A stretch of 64,000 bases of DNA from Gammaproteobacteria bacterium (GCA_029248745.1 JAQWIT010000013.1:62001-126000); one strand, 5' to 3'. Positions 21,493 through 33,038 are shown, counted from the stretch's first letter. Notes: generated from the letters alone by a model not told the origin. Numbers and translations: made by a program.

Positions 21493-23736
21493 ATGAGTTC
21501 ATTAGTTGATGATTTAGAACAATTACCGGTACGCGACTTTACTGAAAAAGCGTATTTGGATTATTCCATGTACGTTATTTTGGATCGGGCTTTGCCGCAT
21601 GTCGGTGATGGTTTAAAGCCGGTGCAGCGTCGTATTGTCTATGCGATGTCAGAATTAGGTTTAAGTGCCTTATCAAAACATAAAAAATCAGCCCGTACTG
21701 TGGGTGATGTTTTAGGTAAATATCATCCCCATGGTGATTCAGCTTGTTATGAAGCCATGGTGCTAATGGCACAACCCTTTTCATATCGTTATCCCTTAAT
21801 TGATGGGCAAGGTAACTGGGGATCGATGGATGATCCCAAATCGTTTGCGGCCATGCGCTATACCGAATCACGTCTGGCACCTTATGCCCAAAGTTTATTG
21901 AGTGAGTTAGGTCAAGGGACAGTCGAATGGATTCCTAATTTCGATGGCACAATGAATGAGCCAGAGTTATTACCCGCGCGTTTACCCAATGTATTGTTAA
22001 ATGGCGGTACGGGTATTGCGGTGGGTATGGCGACTGATATTCCGCCTCATAATCTGCGTGAAGTGGTTGAAGCGTGTTTGTTATTGCTGAAAAAACCGTC
22101 TACTAAATTAGAAGAATTACTAGAAGTCGTTAAAGCACCTGACTTTCCTACCGGCGGTGATATTGTTTCGAGCACCGCTGATTTACATAAAATGTATTCG
22201 ACGGGTCATGGCAGTGTTCGTCAGCGTGGGCAATATGTCGTTGAAGATGGCGAGTTGATTATCAATGCTCTGCCTTATCAGGTGTCTGGTGCAAAAGTCA
22301 TCGAGCAGATTGCCGCTCAAATGAATAATAAGAAACTGCCAATGGTGGTGGATTTACGTGATGAATCTGATCATGAACATCCGGTTCGTCTCGTGGTTGT
22401 ACCACGTTCAAATCGTGTTGATCTTGAGGGTTTGATGTCACATTTATTTGCGACGACAGACCTAGAACGTAGTTATCGCGTCAATATGAATATGATTGGC
22501 TTAGATGGTCGCCCACAGGTTAAAAACCTACGCGATATGCTGTTGGAATGGTTGACATATCGGACCGAAACAGTGCGTCGTCGTTTGCAATATCGACTCG
22601 ACAAAATCATTGATCGCATGCATGTGTTGGAAGGTTTATTAGTCGCCTACCTCAATATTGATGAAGTGATTGCGATCATTCGAACAGAAGATGAGCCTAA
22701 GCCTGTCTTGATGACACGGTTCGATATTACCGATCGACAAGCCGAAGCCATTCTAGAGTTAAAATTACGACACTTAGCCAAACTCGAAGAAATGAAAATC
22801 CAAGGTGAATTGGATGAGTTATCAAAAGAGCGTAAAAAATTAGAATTATTGCTCAACTCAGATACCCGCCTGAAAACACTGATTCGAAAAGAACTCACGG
22901 CAGATGCTGAGAAGTTTGGTGATGATCGTCGTTCGGTTTTAGTTGAGCGGCATGCTGCAAAAGCGATGGATGAGACTGATTTGTTACCCACTGAGCCGAT
23001 CACTATTGTATTGTCTGAAAGTGGTTGGGTAAGGGCAGCGAAAGGGCATGATGTTGATCCAGAGTCGTTGAACTTCCGAACCGGTGATCGCTATGCGACC
23101 TCAGTTAAGGCCCGTAGTAATCAACAAATCGTATTCTTAGATTCAACAGGTCGAAGTTATTCCTTACCCGCCCATACATTGCCATCAGCACGTGGGCAGG
23201 GTGAGCCGCTCAGTGGTCGTTTGCAAATGCCAACAGATGCGCGTTTTGTTGCGGTACTAGCTGGTGATTTAAACAAGCCATTGTTGTTATCAAATACAGC
23301 GGGTTATGGTTTTGTCACTACATTAGAAAACCTATTGGCGAAAAATAAAGCGGGTAAAGCGTTATTCAACTTACCCGCTGGTGCTGAAATCCTCCCTCCA
23401 ACCTGGTTGGAAAACAGAGAAACAGACCAATTAGCGGTGACTGCTGTTGACGGCCGTTTACTGGTCTTCGCAGCGACTGGCATGCCGAATCTGAATAAGG
23501 GTAAAGGTGTTCGCCTAATCAATATTCCACAAGCGGCTTTTGCCAATGAGTGTGAAGCGCTACTTTCTGTGACAGTGGTACCTGAAGGTGAAAGTCTCAC
23601 CTTGCATGCAGGTAAACGTCATCTCACACTCAAACCAGCGGATATAGCCCATTACACAGGTGATCGTGGTAAGCGTGGTAATAAGCTACCTCGTGGATTG
23701 CAGAAAGTGACTAAGGTGGAAGTGGCTGAGAAGTAA
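21493..23736 (+). CDS. parC: DNA topoisomerase IV subunit A
   Basis: [29 protein letters not shown]; follows parE. Confidence 0.97.
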   Translation: MSSLVDDLEQLPVRDFTEKAYLDYSMYVILDRALPHVGDGLKPVQRRIVYAMSELGLSALSKHKKSARTVGDVLGKYHPHGDSACYEAMVLMAQPFSYRYPLIDGQGNWGSMDDPKSFAAMRYTESRLAPYAQSLLSELGQGTVEWIPNFDGTMNEPELLPARLPNVLLNGGTGIAVGMATDIPPHNLREVVEACLLLLKKPSTKLEELLEVVKAPDFPTGGDIVSSTADLHKMYSTGHGSVRQRGQYVVEDGELIINALPYQVSGAKVIEQIAAQMNNKKLPMVVDLRDESDHEHPVRLVVVPRSNRVDLEGLMSHLFATTDLERSYRVNMNMIGLDGRPQVKNLRDMLLEWLTYRTETVRRRLQYRLDKIIDRMHVLEGLLVAYLNIDEVIAIIRTEDEPKPVLMTRFDITDRQAEAILELKLRHLAKLEEMKIQGELDELSKERKKLELLLNSDTRLKTLIRKELTADAEKFGDDRRSVLVERHAAKAMDETDLLPTEPITIVLSESGWVRAAKGHDVDPESLNFRTGDRYATSVKARSNQQIVFLDSTGRSYSLPAHTLPSARGQGEPLSGRLQMPTDARFVAVLAGDLNKPLLLSNTAGYGFVTTLENLLAKNKAGKALFNLPAGAEILPPTWLENRETDQLAVTAVDGRLLVFAATGMPNLNKGKGVRLINIPQAAFANECEALLSVTVVPEGESLTLHAGKRHLTLKPADIAHYTGDRGKRGNKLPRGLQKVTKVEVAEK

Positions 23737-23777
23737 GCAGCAATTGATAGGCGATTACTAAATTTATACTGGTTTTC

Positions 23778-23804
23778 ATTAAACAGGCATTGTGCCTGTT
23801 TAAT
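23778..23804 (+). terminator. hairpin downstream of parC
   Basis: ATTAAACAGGCA-ttg-TGCCTGTTTAAT, perfect 12-bp stem; no long T tract afterwards. Confidence 0.55.
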
Positions 23805-23965
23805 AGAAAAGGGCTAAAAGGAATATAGCTTAAAATGAGATTAATAATATGGACTTAAACAATTCGTACACATCTTCTATGACCTGTTACGAGAGATTCC
23901 CGTTGATGTTGTTAATGAAGACTTGTTCCTCATTAACAGACTGTCAGAATTTCTAGGGAATTCAG

Positions 23966-24442
23966 ATGCCATCAACAAGCTTTTTAAAATTTGAAACAAA
24001 TATGCTGACTGATGTAGGTAGGATTATTTCAAGTCACACTCAACTAAATCATGATGGTCATGGGAGATGAGGGTTAGGTCATATCACACACAGCGGTGTG
24101 TTGATGCTTTGTGCTGCTTGGGAGCTGTACATAGAAGAAGTAATGCTCGAGGTGTTACCTATTTATCAGGAAAAATCGACAACCCAAAAGATCTCCCACA
24201 AAGTGTGCAAAAAGAATTATCAAGTTGCCGGTCCCTAGGCAAAGACGTTGTATATGATTTCGTATCGACAAGGGGGAGATATTGCTCATACAGGTAGCCA
24301 GACTCAGTATGTAACCATCAACAATCTAAAAGCGTATAAAGCTCAAATTGAATCTATTGCTCTTGATGGAGATAATATGCTGACGGAGTATTTATGCATA
24401 AATACACCAGGCACCGAAAGACCATGGCGTCACAGATTATAA
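23966..24442 (+). pseudogene. decayed RiboL-PSP-like HEPN protein
   Basis: MPSTSFLKFETNMLTDVGRIISSHTQLNHDGHGR*GLGHITHSGVLMLCAAWELYIEEVMLE, then frameshifted GVTYLSGKIDNPKDLPQSVQKELSS and RGDIAHTGSQTQYVTINNLKAYKAQIESIALDGDNMLTEYL. Confidence 0.65.
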
Positions 24443-24500
24443 AAATAAAGAGGGAAGATAAAAGTTCTTTTATGATTATGTGTAATTAGGATAGGGGTTT

Positions 24501-24731
24501 TTGGATAGTTTAATAGAAGAAGTTGCAAAGGGATTTTTTAGGGGTGTAGGTTATATTCTCGCTGAAATAGTTTTTGATACTATTCGCCATTGGGTAGGTT
24601 GGCCAGTCTGCAAGATAATTACTTTAGGTAAATATCCGCACTCCAACGATGTAGTGTATTTAGATGACGGCTGGTCTAGTTCTCGTAATAATAACTTTTG
24701 GGGTCTTTATCTTACAGGCCAATTTTCGTAA
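24501..24731 (+). CDS. small hypothetical protein
   Basis: 76-aa ORF, hydrophobic N-terminal half; no recognisable family. Confidence 0.4.
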   Translation: MDSLIEEVAKGFFRGVGYILAEIVFDTIRHWVGWPVCKIITLGKYPHSNDVVYLDDGWSSSRNNNFWGLYLTGQFS

Positions 24732-24866
24732 TATTTAAGACTCATAATAAAGAGGTCAGAGCACTTTTATTTTGATTTTCAAAAGACTGTATTTGAGAGT
24801 ATCACTTACACAACAGATTAATTTCTTCGTGTATTCGGTTGGCTAAATTTTAAGGGCAGAATCTGC

Positions 24867-25031
24867 ATGACTACTTTTTATCGCGTCATTATATTATTAG
24901 CTTTTCTCATTGCAGCTATTGGATGCTATGCGACTGGACTAACAGTGGGAGGGACTATCTTTCTGCTGTTAGGGGTTGTGTTTGAAGGCCTATTTTGGAT
25001 GGGTTTGTTTGGGCGTAAACGAATAAAATGA
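24867..25031 (+). CDS. small two-TM hypothetical protein
   Basis: 54-aa ORF not in supplied track: MTTFYRVIILLAFLIAAIGCYATGLTVGGTIFLLLGVVFEGLFWMGLFGRKRIK, just upstream of rarD. Confidence 0.55.
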   Translation: MTTFYRVIILLAFLIAAIGCYATGLTVGGTIFLLLGVVFEGLFWMGLFGRKRIK

Positions 25032-25036
25032 ACTAG

Positions 25037-25912
25037 ATGCAAGGACTAGCTTTAGCGACGCTGTCGTATTTTATTTGGGGATTGTATCCTTTGTTTTTTA
25101 GCTGCTTGACGGATGTCATGTCGGTTGAAGTATTGGCACATCGCGTCGTTTGGTCTTTTGTTTTTACTTTAGTGTTCGCATTGAGCCTGCCGCGTATTCG
25201 GCAGAAGTTAGGTGAATTACTTCGCAATAAAACCGCATTAAAATGGCTGAGCTTATCAGCGTTATTGATCGCAATTAATTGGTTAACGTACATCGTGGCT
25301 GTTGAAAAGCATATGGTGGTGCAAGCGAGTTTGGGCTTTTTCATTTCTCCTTTGGTGACTTTGTTGATGGGTTGGCTGATCTTGAGGGAAAAAATTCACC
25401 CTTTACAATTATTAGCGGGTGTTATTGCTTTGATGGCAGTGCTGTGGGAGTTATGGCAAATCGGTAGCTTGCCTTGGGTAGCATGTATTCTCGCCTTTGC
25501 CTTTGCGGGTTATGGTTTAGTGCGCAAGGTCTATCCTGTTGACGGCGTGAATGGATTATTGATTGAAACATTATTGTTACTGCCATTTTGTATAGGTTTT
25601 ATCGGGTGGCAGTTTACTTATGCTGAGACTGCTGCCAGTTTTGGTTCCAATAGCGAGAGTACACAGTTGTTAGTCAGTGTGGGCGTGGTAACGGCTTTGC
25701 CTTTAATCTTGTTTGCGATTGCAGTTCGCCAGATTAATTATTCTGTAGTGGGGTTTTTGATGTATATCAATCCGACAATGCAGTTTTTGATTGCGGTTTA
25801 TGTCTTAAACGAGCCAATGCCTGAAAGTCGTTGGGTAACGTTTGCTATTGTCTGGTTGGCGATGGGACTGTTTTTATTAGGGTTTTGTAGAAGCCAGTCC
25901 TGTGAGCATTAA
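25037..25912 (+). CDS. rarD: EamA family transporter RarD
   Basis: YFIWGLYPLFF, AHRVVWS, ten hydrophobic segments. Confidence 0.92.
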   Translation: MQGLALATLSYFIWGLYPLFFSCLTDVMSVEVLAHRVVWSFVFTLVFALSLPRIRQKLGELLRNKTALKWLSLSALLIAINWLTYIVAVEKHMVVQASLGFFISPLVTLLMGWLILREKIHPLQLLAGVIALMAVLWELWQIGSLPWVACILAFAFAGYGLVRKVYPVDGVNGLLIETLLLLPFCIGFIGWQFTYAETAASFGSNSESTQLLVSVGVVTALPLILFAIAVRQINYSVVGFLMYINPTMQFLIAVYVLNEPMPESRWVTFAIVWLAMGLFLLGFCRSQSCEH

Positions 25913-26004
25913 ATCTATGGAAGTGTAACGGGGTGCTTGAGAATAAATAGGGGGTGTAGTTGATGATTGATGGCTCTATTAAAACATACAAATAAGGGAA
26001 GAAC

Positions 26005-26751
26005 ATGGATGATGAACAGGGCTCGGTAGACTTCCCAGCAATTTGGGGAGGCTGGGCAACACTGGCTTGGGGATTGTTAATTGCTGCCGTTTTTATGGCG
26101 ACACAAATGCTGGTGATGGGACTTTATATCGTTGCTACACATGGCGATGTGTCGGATATTGATATTGCAAACTTGATGGAGCAATTACAATTTGATGGCA
26201 CGGTGATTTCGCTTGCGACGATTGCGACCTTGATTTTTGGTAGCTTGGCGATTATTGGCATTATCAAACTAAAAAAACATAGCGATCTGACTTCATACCT
26301 TGGCTTAACATTACCGAATAAACAGCAAGTCCGATATTGGTTTACCGTTTTCGGGGTATTACTGCTGCTCTCTGAACTGTTGAGTTACAGCCTCGTTAAA
26401 TATGAGCCACATGAGTTTATGACGTCGGCTTATACGACAGCTGAACCCTTATGGTTGTTATGGATAGCGATGGTTGTGGCTGCGCCCATATTTGAAGAAC
26501 TTTTTTTCAGAGGTTTTTTATTAGAAGGTTTCCGGCATACATTTATGGGAGCAACCGGTACTGTATTGTTGACATCATTGCTGTGGGCTGTGATTCATAC
26601 CCAATATGATTTGTATTATATCATCACTATTTTTGTCATGGGGGGAGTGCTAGGGATGGCTCGCGCACAGACAGGATCTGTCATTTTGCCGATTGGTTTG
26701 CATGCTTTTGTGAATGGCTTAGCGACGTTGCAGACAGGGTATTTTGTTTGA
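26005..26751 (+). CDS. CPBP family intramembrane metalloprotease
   Basis: APIFEELFFRGFLLEGF and LLWAVIHTQYD motifs. Confidence 0.92.
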   Translation: MDDEQGSVDFPAIWGGWATLAWGLLIAAVFMATQMLVMGLYIVATHGDVSDIDIANLMEQLQFDGTVISLATIATLIFGSLAIIGIIKLKKHSDLTSYLGLTLPNKQQVRYWFTVFGVLLLLSELLSYSLVKYEPHEFMTSAYTTAEPLWLLWIAMVVAAPIFEELFFRGFLLEGFRHTFMGATGTVLLTSLLWAVIHTQYDLYYIITIFVMGGVLGMARAQTGSVILPIGLHAFVNGLATLQTGYFV

Positions 26752-27124
26752 ATGCTATAAAACAGATGCCAAGTTAGAAGAGTTGAGGGGGCGAGTTTGG
26801 AAGTGATTGCTACTTTAGGGATATTCTTTTTAGGCTTACCTGACATTTTTTAGGATCCTTAGCCTATAAACATTTTAATGCTTCAGGAAGTATGAAAATG
26901 TTGGCAATTGGTCCATGATGGCCTTTTTACTCGAGATATTATGATGGTGAAGGAAAGGTTTTCTGTAAATATGGGGAAAATTATTATGGTTATAGACGCT
27001 CCAATCTCTATTATTTCAATTTTGACATAGGTTATGAGGAGCGGAAGGTGACAAATTTATTTCAAATCATCAATGCCCTCTTCTATTACTTACGTTAGTT
27101 TGGTTTTTATTATTGGGCATATAA

Positions 27125-27523
27125 ATGTTAGATAGTGTTTTACGTGTTTATGGTGAGGATTTCGATGTTGATTCATTTTTGGCTCAATACGCTGAGTTAG
27201 TAGTCGCAGATGCTTTTCGGAAAGGTGAGCAGGATATGTTGGGTAACCCCAATGAGTTTTCTGGCTTTGATGTGATCGTGGCAGAGAATGAGACGAAGGA
27301 AAACTGTTTGCAAAAAGTGCAGCAGTTTTTAGAAGTTAATGAATTGCCGCTAACCTTTTTAAAAGCCAATACGGTGCAATGTGTTTTAGATATTGATGCG
27401 ACAGTGAAGGCGACAGATGAGATGCCGACATCGCTGAGTTTATCGCCCCAATTATTAGGTGGTTTGCATCACTTTAATATCGCCGTTGAATTTTCTGCTT
27501 ATCCTGAAATGACAGGCATTTAG
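27125..27523 (+). CDS. hypothetical protein
   Basis: 132-aa ORF. Confidence 0.5.
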   Translation: MLDSVLRVYGEDFDVDSFLAQYAELVVADAFRKGEQDMLGNPNEFSGFDVIVAENETKENCLQKVQQFLEVNELPLTFLKANTVQCVLDIDATVKATDEMPTSLSLSPQLLGGLHHFNIAVEFSAYPEMTGI

Positions 27524-27595
27524 CAAAACCTTGTTATCTCAGTGTACTAAGGCGCTGCGTTTATGCTCACTTATATGGTGCACATTGTGTGTTGG

Positions 27596-27868
27596 TCATC
27601 GCAGGTACATTTGGCATGGTTCGCCAATGGCTAATTGAGATGGGTAGACATGGTAGATGTTGACGATGCCTTGTTCGTCAGCAGCAACGAGTAGGTAGTG
27701 TTCTCTATTCCACCAGGCTTGGCAAACAGTCTCATCGCGCCAAACAAAGACAAGTACTTTTTGTCCTAGTGGTGGTGTTTGGTCTTTTGTTTCTGTCCAC
27801 TCTTGTGGTTGGATCTTTGTTTTAGTTTTCAAGATAAATTCCCCTTTAGCTGTTGCGTGTCGCTGCAA
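27596..27868 (-). CDS. hypothetical protein
   Basis: 90-aa ORF with protein-like composition. Confidence 0.45.
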   Translation of the reverse strand: MQRHATAKGEFILKTKTKIQPQEWTETKDQTPPLGQKVLVFVWRDETVCQAWWNREHYLLVAADEQGIVNIYHVYPSQLAIGEPCQMYLR

Positions 27869-28071
27869 GTTGTTATCAGAAATAGATTTTTACTAGCCCA
27901 TGTATCGGCCAGTTAGGAAAATAATCCTCTTCTTATACGCGTTAAAGTGAGAGCTAATGCACAAATTAGTTCTGATAATGCCTCTGGTGGAGGGTATTAA
28001 AGGGAATTGTGAAATAAGTCGGTCAAGCTATTAAAAGTGGTCATCTCAGATTTGGTTGAGCTTTTCTTTAC

Positions 28072-29271
28072 CTATTGGAGTGATTTAGCCTGGACTTTGT
28101 CATCATGTGTTTCGACCATATCGAGTTCGATTAATTTTCGGATGGCATCAGGCACATCGAAATCAATGGGGGTGTTGTGATGCGTTTGGAACCATTGCTC
28201 GATAGTTCTATCAAGCTCTTGAGCTGATATGGCTTTGTCTGCTTTTAATAAAAAGTAATAGGCGAGAATGACTTCTTTATTCTCTTCTTCTTCGGTGGCA
28301 TCAATTAGTCGATGGAAGACACAGGTATTGTTATCTAAATTTTTGAAATAGAGGTTGTCCGCCAAGGTTTTCATAAACTTGATTTTGCGGTTTTTGAAGT
28401 TATTAAATTATTTCCACAATAAAACACCTAGTGTGCAGAAACCAGCGGCAAGGGCGAGTAGCGATTTTTGGTCCAGCACGATGGGTTGATCACTCAGGCC
28501 GAGCCAAAACGCAAGTAAAGCGCCTGTTGGTAAGAAGGTGGCACCAAGTTTGGTGACAAGCATGATAATGTCACCGACAGCAGCGGGAACACCGAACATG
28601 ACTTTATCGATGATTTTCATGCGGACTTCGGTGTTTGGGAACAGCATTTCTAAATCGGCACTTGGCACATCCTGGAATAGTTTCATCAGTCTGGAGCCGG
28701 GTGTGAAGAAAAGATCTTTGCGTCCTTGTTGGTTAAAGTAGGCTTGGTCTTTGTATTTGACGTAAATCACCACACGTTCAGAATTTTGGAAGGTGGTGTC
28801 TTTTATAGATAAGCCAAACCAACTAACGAGGGTTTCTTGTTTGGTTGATTCTCCGCGGAGGTAAAAAAGAATTTGTTCAAAGTCATTAAAATCGACTTGT
28901 AAGCGAATTTTGAATAAGGACTCTTCTGATAAGGCACGGACAAGATCTGAACGGGTGATTTCTTCAAAATTAGCTCCATCTAGTAGGTTTTTCAATTCAC
29001 CGATAAGCTGTGTTTCACGTTGTTGCTTATCTTCTGCTGAAACGGGAAAGAGCATTTGGGTATCAGCATCAGGATTTAAATGTGAGTAACTGTGTTTTAA
29101 CGTTTCAAGGTTCTGGTGAAATTAGAAGTGAAAAAGACTGTAAATGAGGGCGAAGATGGATTTGAATTCTTCGTTGTCTTGTTCGCTGAAACTGCCTTCT
29201 TGTGTGTAGAGGGTAATAATGTCGTTTTGTGGAAACGGAATAAAACGTTCTTTGGTTTTAGTGGCATTCAT
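28072..29271 (-). pseudogene. DUF3754 (TMEM143-like) protein interrupted by two in-frame TAA codons
   Basis: One 400-codon frame from ATG at 29271 to stop at 28072, interrupted only by TAA at 29122-29124 (LFHF*FHQNLETL) and 28408-28410 (LLWK*FNNFKNRKIKF). Confidence 0.75.
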
Positions 29272-29493
29272 ATTGATTGTTTTTATTGACCTAAGGACGG
29301 TGTTTTATGGTTTGCTTGAATAGTAGCGGAAAAAGAATCGGTTGTGGAGTAGAGCCTTGCTACATCTTTGATAATGCTGAAAGTTTGTGCCGTTTATAAG
29401 TTGCGTGGCTAGGACAAAGTCCTTATCCTGTATGGCTTGATTGCGAATTGGTCACCAATTCGACTAAACACTGAATTATTTGATGAGAACACA

Positions 29494-31182
29494 ATGAGCG
29501 AAACAGCTGACACGAAGCCAAGCAATTTTATCCGATATATTATTGATGCTGATATGGCATCGAATAAGCATGACGGACGTGTTCAGACACGATTTCCTCC
29601 TGAGCCAAATGGCTATTTACATATCGGGCATGCTAAGTCGATTTGCTTAAACTTTGGTCTGGCATTGGATTATAACGGTGTCTGTACTTTGCGCTTTGAT
29701 GATACCAATCCTCAGAAAGAGGAAGCTGAGTTTGTTGAGGCGATCAAAGAAGATGTACTTTGGTTAGGGTTTGGATTTGATGACCATTTGTATTATGCCT
29801 CTGGCTATTTCGAGCAACTGTATCAATATGCAGTGCAATTGATTGAGCAAGGTGATGCGTATGTATGTGATTTGTCTGCAGAAGAAACGCGTGAATATCG
29901 CGGTACGTTAACGGAACCGGGTAAGGATAGTCCTTATCGTAACCGGAGTGTCGAAGAGAACTTAGATTTATTTAAGCGGATGCAAACGGGCGAGTTTGAA
30001 GATGGTTCTCGTGTGCTTCGAGCCAAAATCGATATGGCATCACCGAATATTAATTTACGCGATCCTGCGATTTATCGTATTCGTCGTGATGTGGTGCATC
30101 ATCAAACGGGTGATGCATGGTCGATTTATCCAATGTATGACTATGCCCATTGTGTTTCCGACGCGATTGAAGGTGTGACGCATTCGGTGTGTACTTTGGA
30201 GTTTGAAGATCACCGTCCTTTATACGATTGGTTTTTGGATACCTTAAAAACACAGCATCACCCTCAACAAATTGAGTTTTCACGGCTTAACTTACAGTAT
30301 GCGATTACCAGTAAACGTAAATTAACACGGTTAGTGGAAGATGCTTTGGTCGATGGCTGGAGTGACCCGAGAATGCCAACGATTTCGGGTATGCGTCGTC
30401 GCGGTTACCCTGCTGCAGCGATACGTGAGTTTTGCACTCGTATTGGTGTGACGAAAGCAGATAACTCGGTTGAAATGGATATTTTAGAGAGTTGTATCCG
30501 TGAAAATTTAAATGAAAAGGCACCACGTGCAATGGCTGTTTTGAATCCTCTCAAAGTCGTCATTACCAATTACCCTGAGGGGCAAACGGAGCAGCTGACT
30601 GCACCGAACCATCCTCAGGATGAAATGATGGGCACACGTGAGGTTCCTTTTACGCAAACGCTATACATCGATAAGGCGGATTTTAAGGAAGAAGCAAATA
30701 ACAAATTTAAGCGTTTGGTAAAAGATAAAGAGGTGCGTTTACGCAATGCCTATGTCATTCGTTGCGATGAAGTGCTTAAGGATGATGCAGATGAGGTTAT
30801 TGAGTTGCGTTGTAGCTATGATCCTACAACGTTAGGAGCAAACCCTGAAGGTCGGAAGGTAAAAGGTGTGATTCATTGGGTTTCTGCTGAGTACGGCTTA
30901 CCCGCTGAAGTGCGGTTATTTGATCGTTTATTCAATCATCCTCACCCCGATACAGATAAAGAGATTGAAGATTTTACCGCGCATTTAAACCCTGACTCAT
31001 TGGTGACGTTGACTCGAAGTATTGTTGAACCAAGTTTGGCCGAAGCTGAAGGTTCTCAGGTTTATCAATTTGAACGTGAAGGTTATTTTTGTGTTGATAG
31101 CGCGTTGAGTTCGTCTGAAAAATTAGTCTTTAATCGGACAATTACTTTACGAGATACATGGGCGAAGGCAGGCCAAAAATAG
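29494..31182 (+). CDS. glnS: glutaminyl-tRNA synthetase
   Basis: [25 protein letters not shown], class I aaRS. Confidence 0.97.
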   Translation: MSETADTKPSNFIRYIIDADMASNKHDGRVQTRFPPEPNGYLHIGHAKSICLNFGLALDYNGVCTLRFDDTNPQKEEAEFVEAIKEDVLWLGFGFDDHLYYASGYFEQLYQYAVQLIEQGDAYVCDLSAEETREYRGTLTEPGKDSPYRNRSVEENLDLFKRMQTGEFEDGSRVLRAKIDMASPNINLRDPAIYRIRRDVVHHQTGDAWSIYPMYDYAHCVSDAIEGVTHSVCTLEFEDHRPLYDWFLDTLKTQHHPQQIEFSRLNLQYAITSKRKLTRLVEDALVDGWSDPRMPTISGMRRRGYPAAAIREFCTRIGVTKADNSVEMDILESCIRENLNEKAPRAMAVLNPLKVVITNYPEGQTEQLTAPNHPQDEMMGTREVPFTQTLYIDKADFKEEANNKFKRLVKDKEVRLRNAYVIRCDEVLKDDADEVIELRCSYDPTTLGANPEGRKVKGVIHWVSAEYGLPAEVRLFDRLFNHPHPDTDKEIEDFTAHLNPDSLVTLTRSIVEPSLAEAEGSQVYQFEREGYFCVDSALSSSEKLVFNRTITLRDTWAKAGQK

Positions 31183-31215
31183 CGCAGATATCTTCTAAGC
31201 ACCTTAGCACATATT

Positions 31216-31242
31216 AAAAAGCCATTTCATAGATGGCTTTTT
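31216..31242 (+). terminator. Rho-independent terminator of glnS
   Basis: AAAAAGCCAT-ttcatag-ATGGCTTTTT perfect stem ending in a T run. Confidence 0.85.
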
Positions 31243-31268
31243 AATTGGGTCAGGGATATTTTTATAAA

Positions 31269-31313
31269 TAATAACGATTCTTATTTGCAATTAAGCTTTG
31301 AGTTGTGTAGATT
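31269..31313 (+). promoter_or_regulatory. predicted sigma-70 promoter overlapped by a Fur-like box
   Basis: aataacgattcttatt (Fur-like) then TTGCAA (31285-31290), 17-nt spacer, TAGATT (31308-31313). Confidence 0.45.
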
Positions 31314-31319
31314 AGGGCC

Positions 31320-31583
31320 TGTCTCGTTATTGTGGGTCGAGGATATTAATAGGCGAATATAAGTCTTATCAATCTTTTTCCTGTTCAGATTAAAGTGCGA
31401 TTAGGCTTTCGATTAATTCAATTTGCAAGACATTGGTAAGAATAGTTATGCGTAATTGGGTTTAAGAGACTGTGGGCGCAGGATCTTAAATCTATTAAGA
31501 TTACATTTAACTGTCTCTCTTTTCTGATATGGTCGCCGGCTGACGTTTTAATCTCCTGAAAGTCGGCGGCTATATTGGTTTTT
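31320..31583 (+). ncRNA. candidate orphan small RNA
   Basis: Downstream of the promoter above, no substantial ORF; hairpins AGAGAC...GTCTCT (31465-31518) with inner ATCTTAA/TTAAGAT, and GCCGGCTGAC/GTCGGCGGC (31535-31570) followed by GGTTTTT. Confidence 0.35.
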
Positions 31584-31595
31584 CTCGATATGATT

Positions 31596-32540
31596 TTAAA
31601 TACGATTTCTAAGGCTTAGATCTTCAGGATAAGGCTGTAAATAAGCTTGTTTGCTAATGTAGGGATCTGGGTGGTTAGCAAAATGGTGCTTTAGTAATGT
31701 GATGGGCACAATGAGTGGGACTTGATCTATGCGGTATTGTTCGATGATTTTGGCAAGTTCTTGTTTTTCATCTGACGATAAGACTTTCTTTAAATAGCCT
31801 TGCAGATGCATGAGTACATTGGTATGGGTTTTACGGGTGGCGACATGTGTTAGGGCTGTCATCAATCCAGTGAAGTAACGTTGTCCAAGTTCGTTAGGCT
31901 CTGAGTTGCCAGCATCAGCAACCATTTGACCTAGTTTGGTGTAATCGACTGGTGAATGTGCCATTAGGCAGTATTTATAGGTGACATGAAAATCAATAAT
32001 CGCTTTGTGACTTAGGCCTGCTGTCAGTGTTTGTTGCCAATTATGGTATGCGAAAACACGGGTAATAAAGTTTTCTCGTAAAGCGTGATCTTGTAAGCGC
32101 CCTGACTCTTCAACTGGAAGTAGGGGGTTGGCATCGGTGATGGCTTGAGCATAAATGCCTCGACCACCTCCGGGTTGAGGATAACCATTTTCACCATAAA
32201 CTTTAACGCGAAAGAGGCCGCAGCTAGGCGAGCTTGTCATAAAAATATAACCGCATATCTCATCGTACTGCTTGGCTTTTTGTTGGCCAAACTGGGTGAG
32301 ATCATCGGTGTAATCGAGTTCACTATTGTTGGTTGAGATGGCTCTAGGCGATGCTGTATCGCCCGTTAGGCGGATCGGTTCACGAGGAATACCAAGGCCA
32401 ATACCGACTTCTGGGCATTCTGAGATGAAATCAAAATAAGTATCTAAGGTGTTGGTGCAAAGTTTTGAGTGTTTATGGCCGCCATTAAAGCGGACTTCTT
32501 GTCCTAAAAGGCAGCTGCTGATCCCTACTTTTATTTTCAT
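31596..32540 (-). CDS. DUF523 and DUF1722 domain protein (YbbK/YbgA-like)
   Basis: MKIKVGISSCLLGQEVRFNGGHK; C-terminal YbgA-like domain. Confidence 0.9.
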   Translation of the reverse strand: MKIKVGISSCLLGQEVRFNGGHKHSKLCTNTLDTYFDFISECPEVGIGLGIPREPIRLTGDTASPRAISTNNSELDYTDDLTQFGQQKAKQYDEICGYIFMTSSPSCGLFRVKVYGENGYPQPGGGRGIYAQAITDANPLLPVEESGRLQDHALRENFITRVFAYHNWQQTLTAGLSHKAIIDFHVTYKYCLMAHSPVDYTKLGQMVADAGNSEPNELGQRYFTGLMTALTHVATRKTHTNVLMHLQGYLKKVLSSDEKQELAKIIEQYRIDQVPLIVPITLLKHHFANHPDPYISKQAYLQPYPEDLSLRNRI

Positions 32541-33038
32541 TTTACACCTGAGTTGATGACTTTGTTTCTCACAGTAACAAGTTAATTTATTTTATTCAAT
32601 TTAAGGGTAGCCATCGGCTTTAAGGTTGTTGTTAGCTATTGTGTTTTTTCTGTTGAATATGCGCAAAATGCGATGTTTAGATGTTTTAACGCTCGAAAAA
32701 TAACCCCTTTATGATGTAGTAGTGGAAAGGAAAAACCACTTTTATTGTAATGATTAATGACTTGTTAAGTAATTGATATTGTTCATGATAAAAGTTAGTA
32801 AATTTCTTTTAAAATAGAATAATATCAATAGCATGAATAAAGCCTTGCAATAGTCTATATAGATGAAAAAGGGTTGAGGTACTTTTAGTTGAAGACAAAC
32901 AAGCATTGTTTTTTCGATATTACCTTTCTAATTAGACCATTTTTGTTCACTTCACAAGGTGTTGAGCACATGGTATTTTTCCAACGTTATATTAATTATT
33001 TATGCTAGTGATGGCGTCTAATCAGGGGTGGTTGTTTC

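Noticed and set aside
22647-23003. 118-aa ORF antisense to parC
   Set aside because: Fully inside a strongly conserved parC on the opposite strand, low-complexity Ser/Arg composition typical of antisense frames; no RBS or domain evidence. The same reasoning was applied to most other ORFs overlapping conserved genes (e.g. 13017-13415, 45298-45810, 58139-58492).
26752-27124. Possible decayed gene between the CPBP protease and the hypothetical ORF at 27125
   Set aside because: Some stretches look protein-like (YSRYYDGEGKVFCKYGENYYGYRRSNLYYFNFDIGYEE) but no family was recognised and no lesion could be defined.
28072-29271. Stop-codon reassignment or readthrough of TAA
   Set aside because: TAA terminates many intact genes in this window (e.g. 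prfB, lysS, surrounding CDSs) and other broken genes contain TGA and TAG as well, so ordinary pseudogenization is the simpler explanation.
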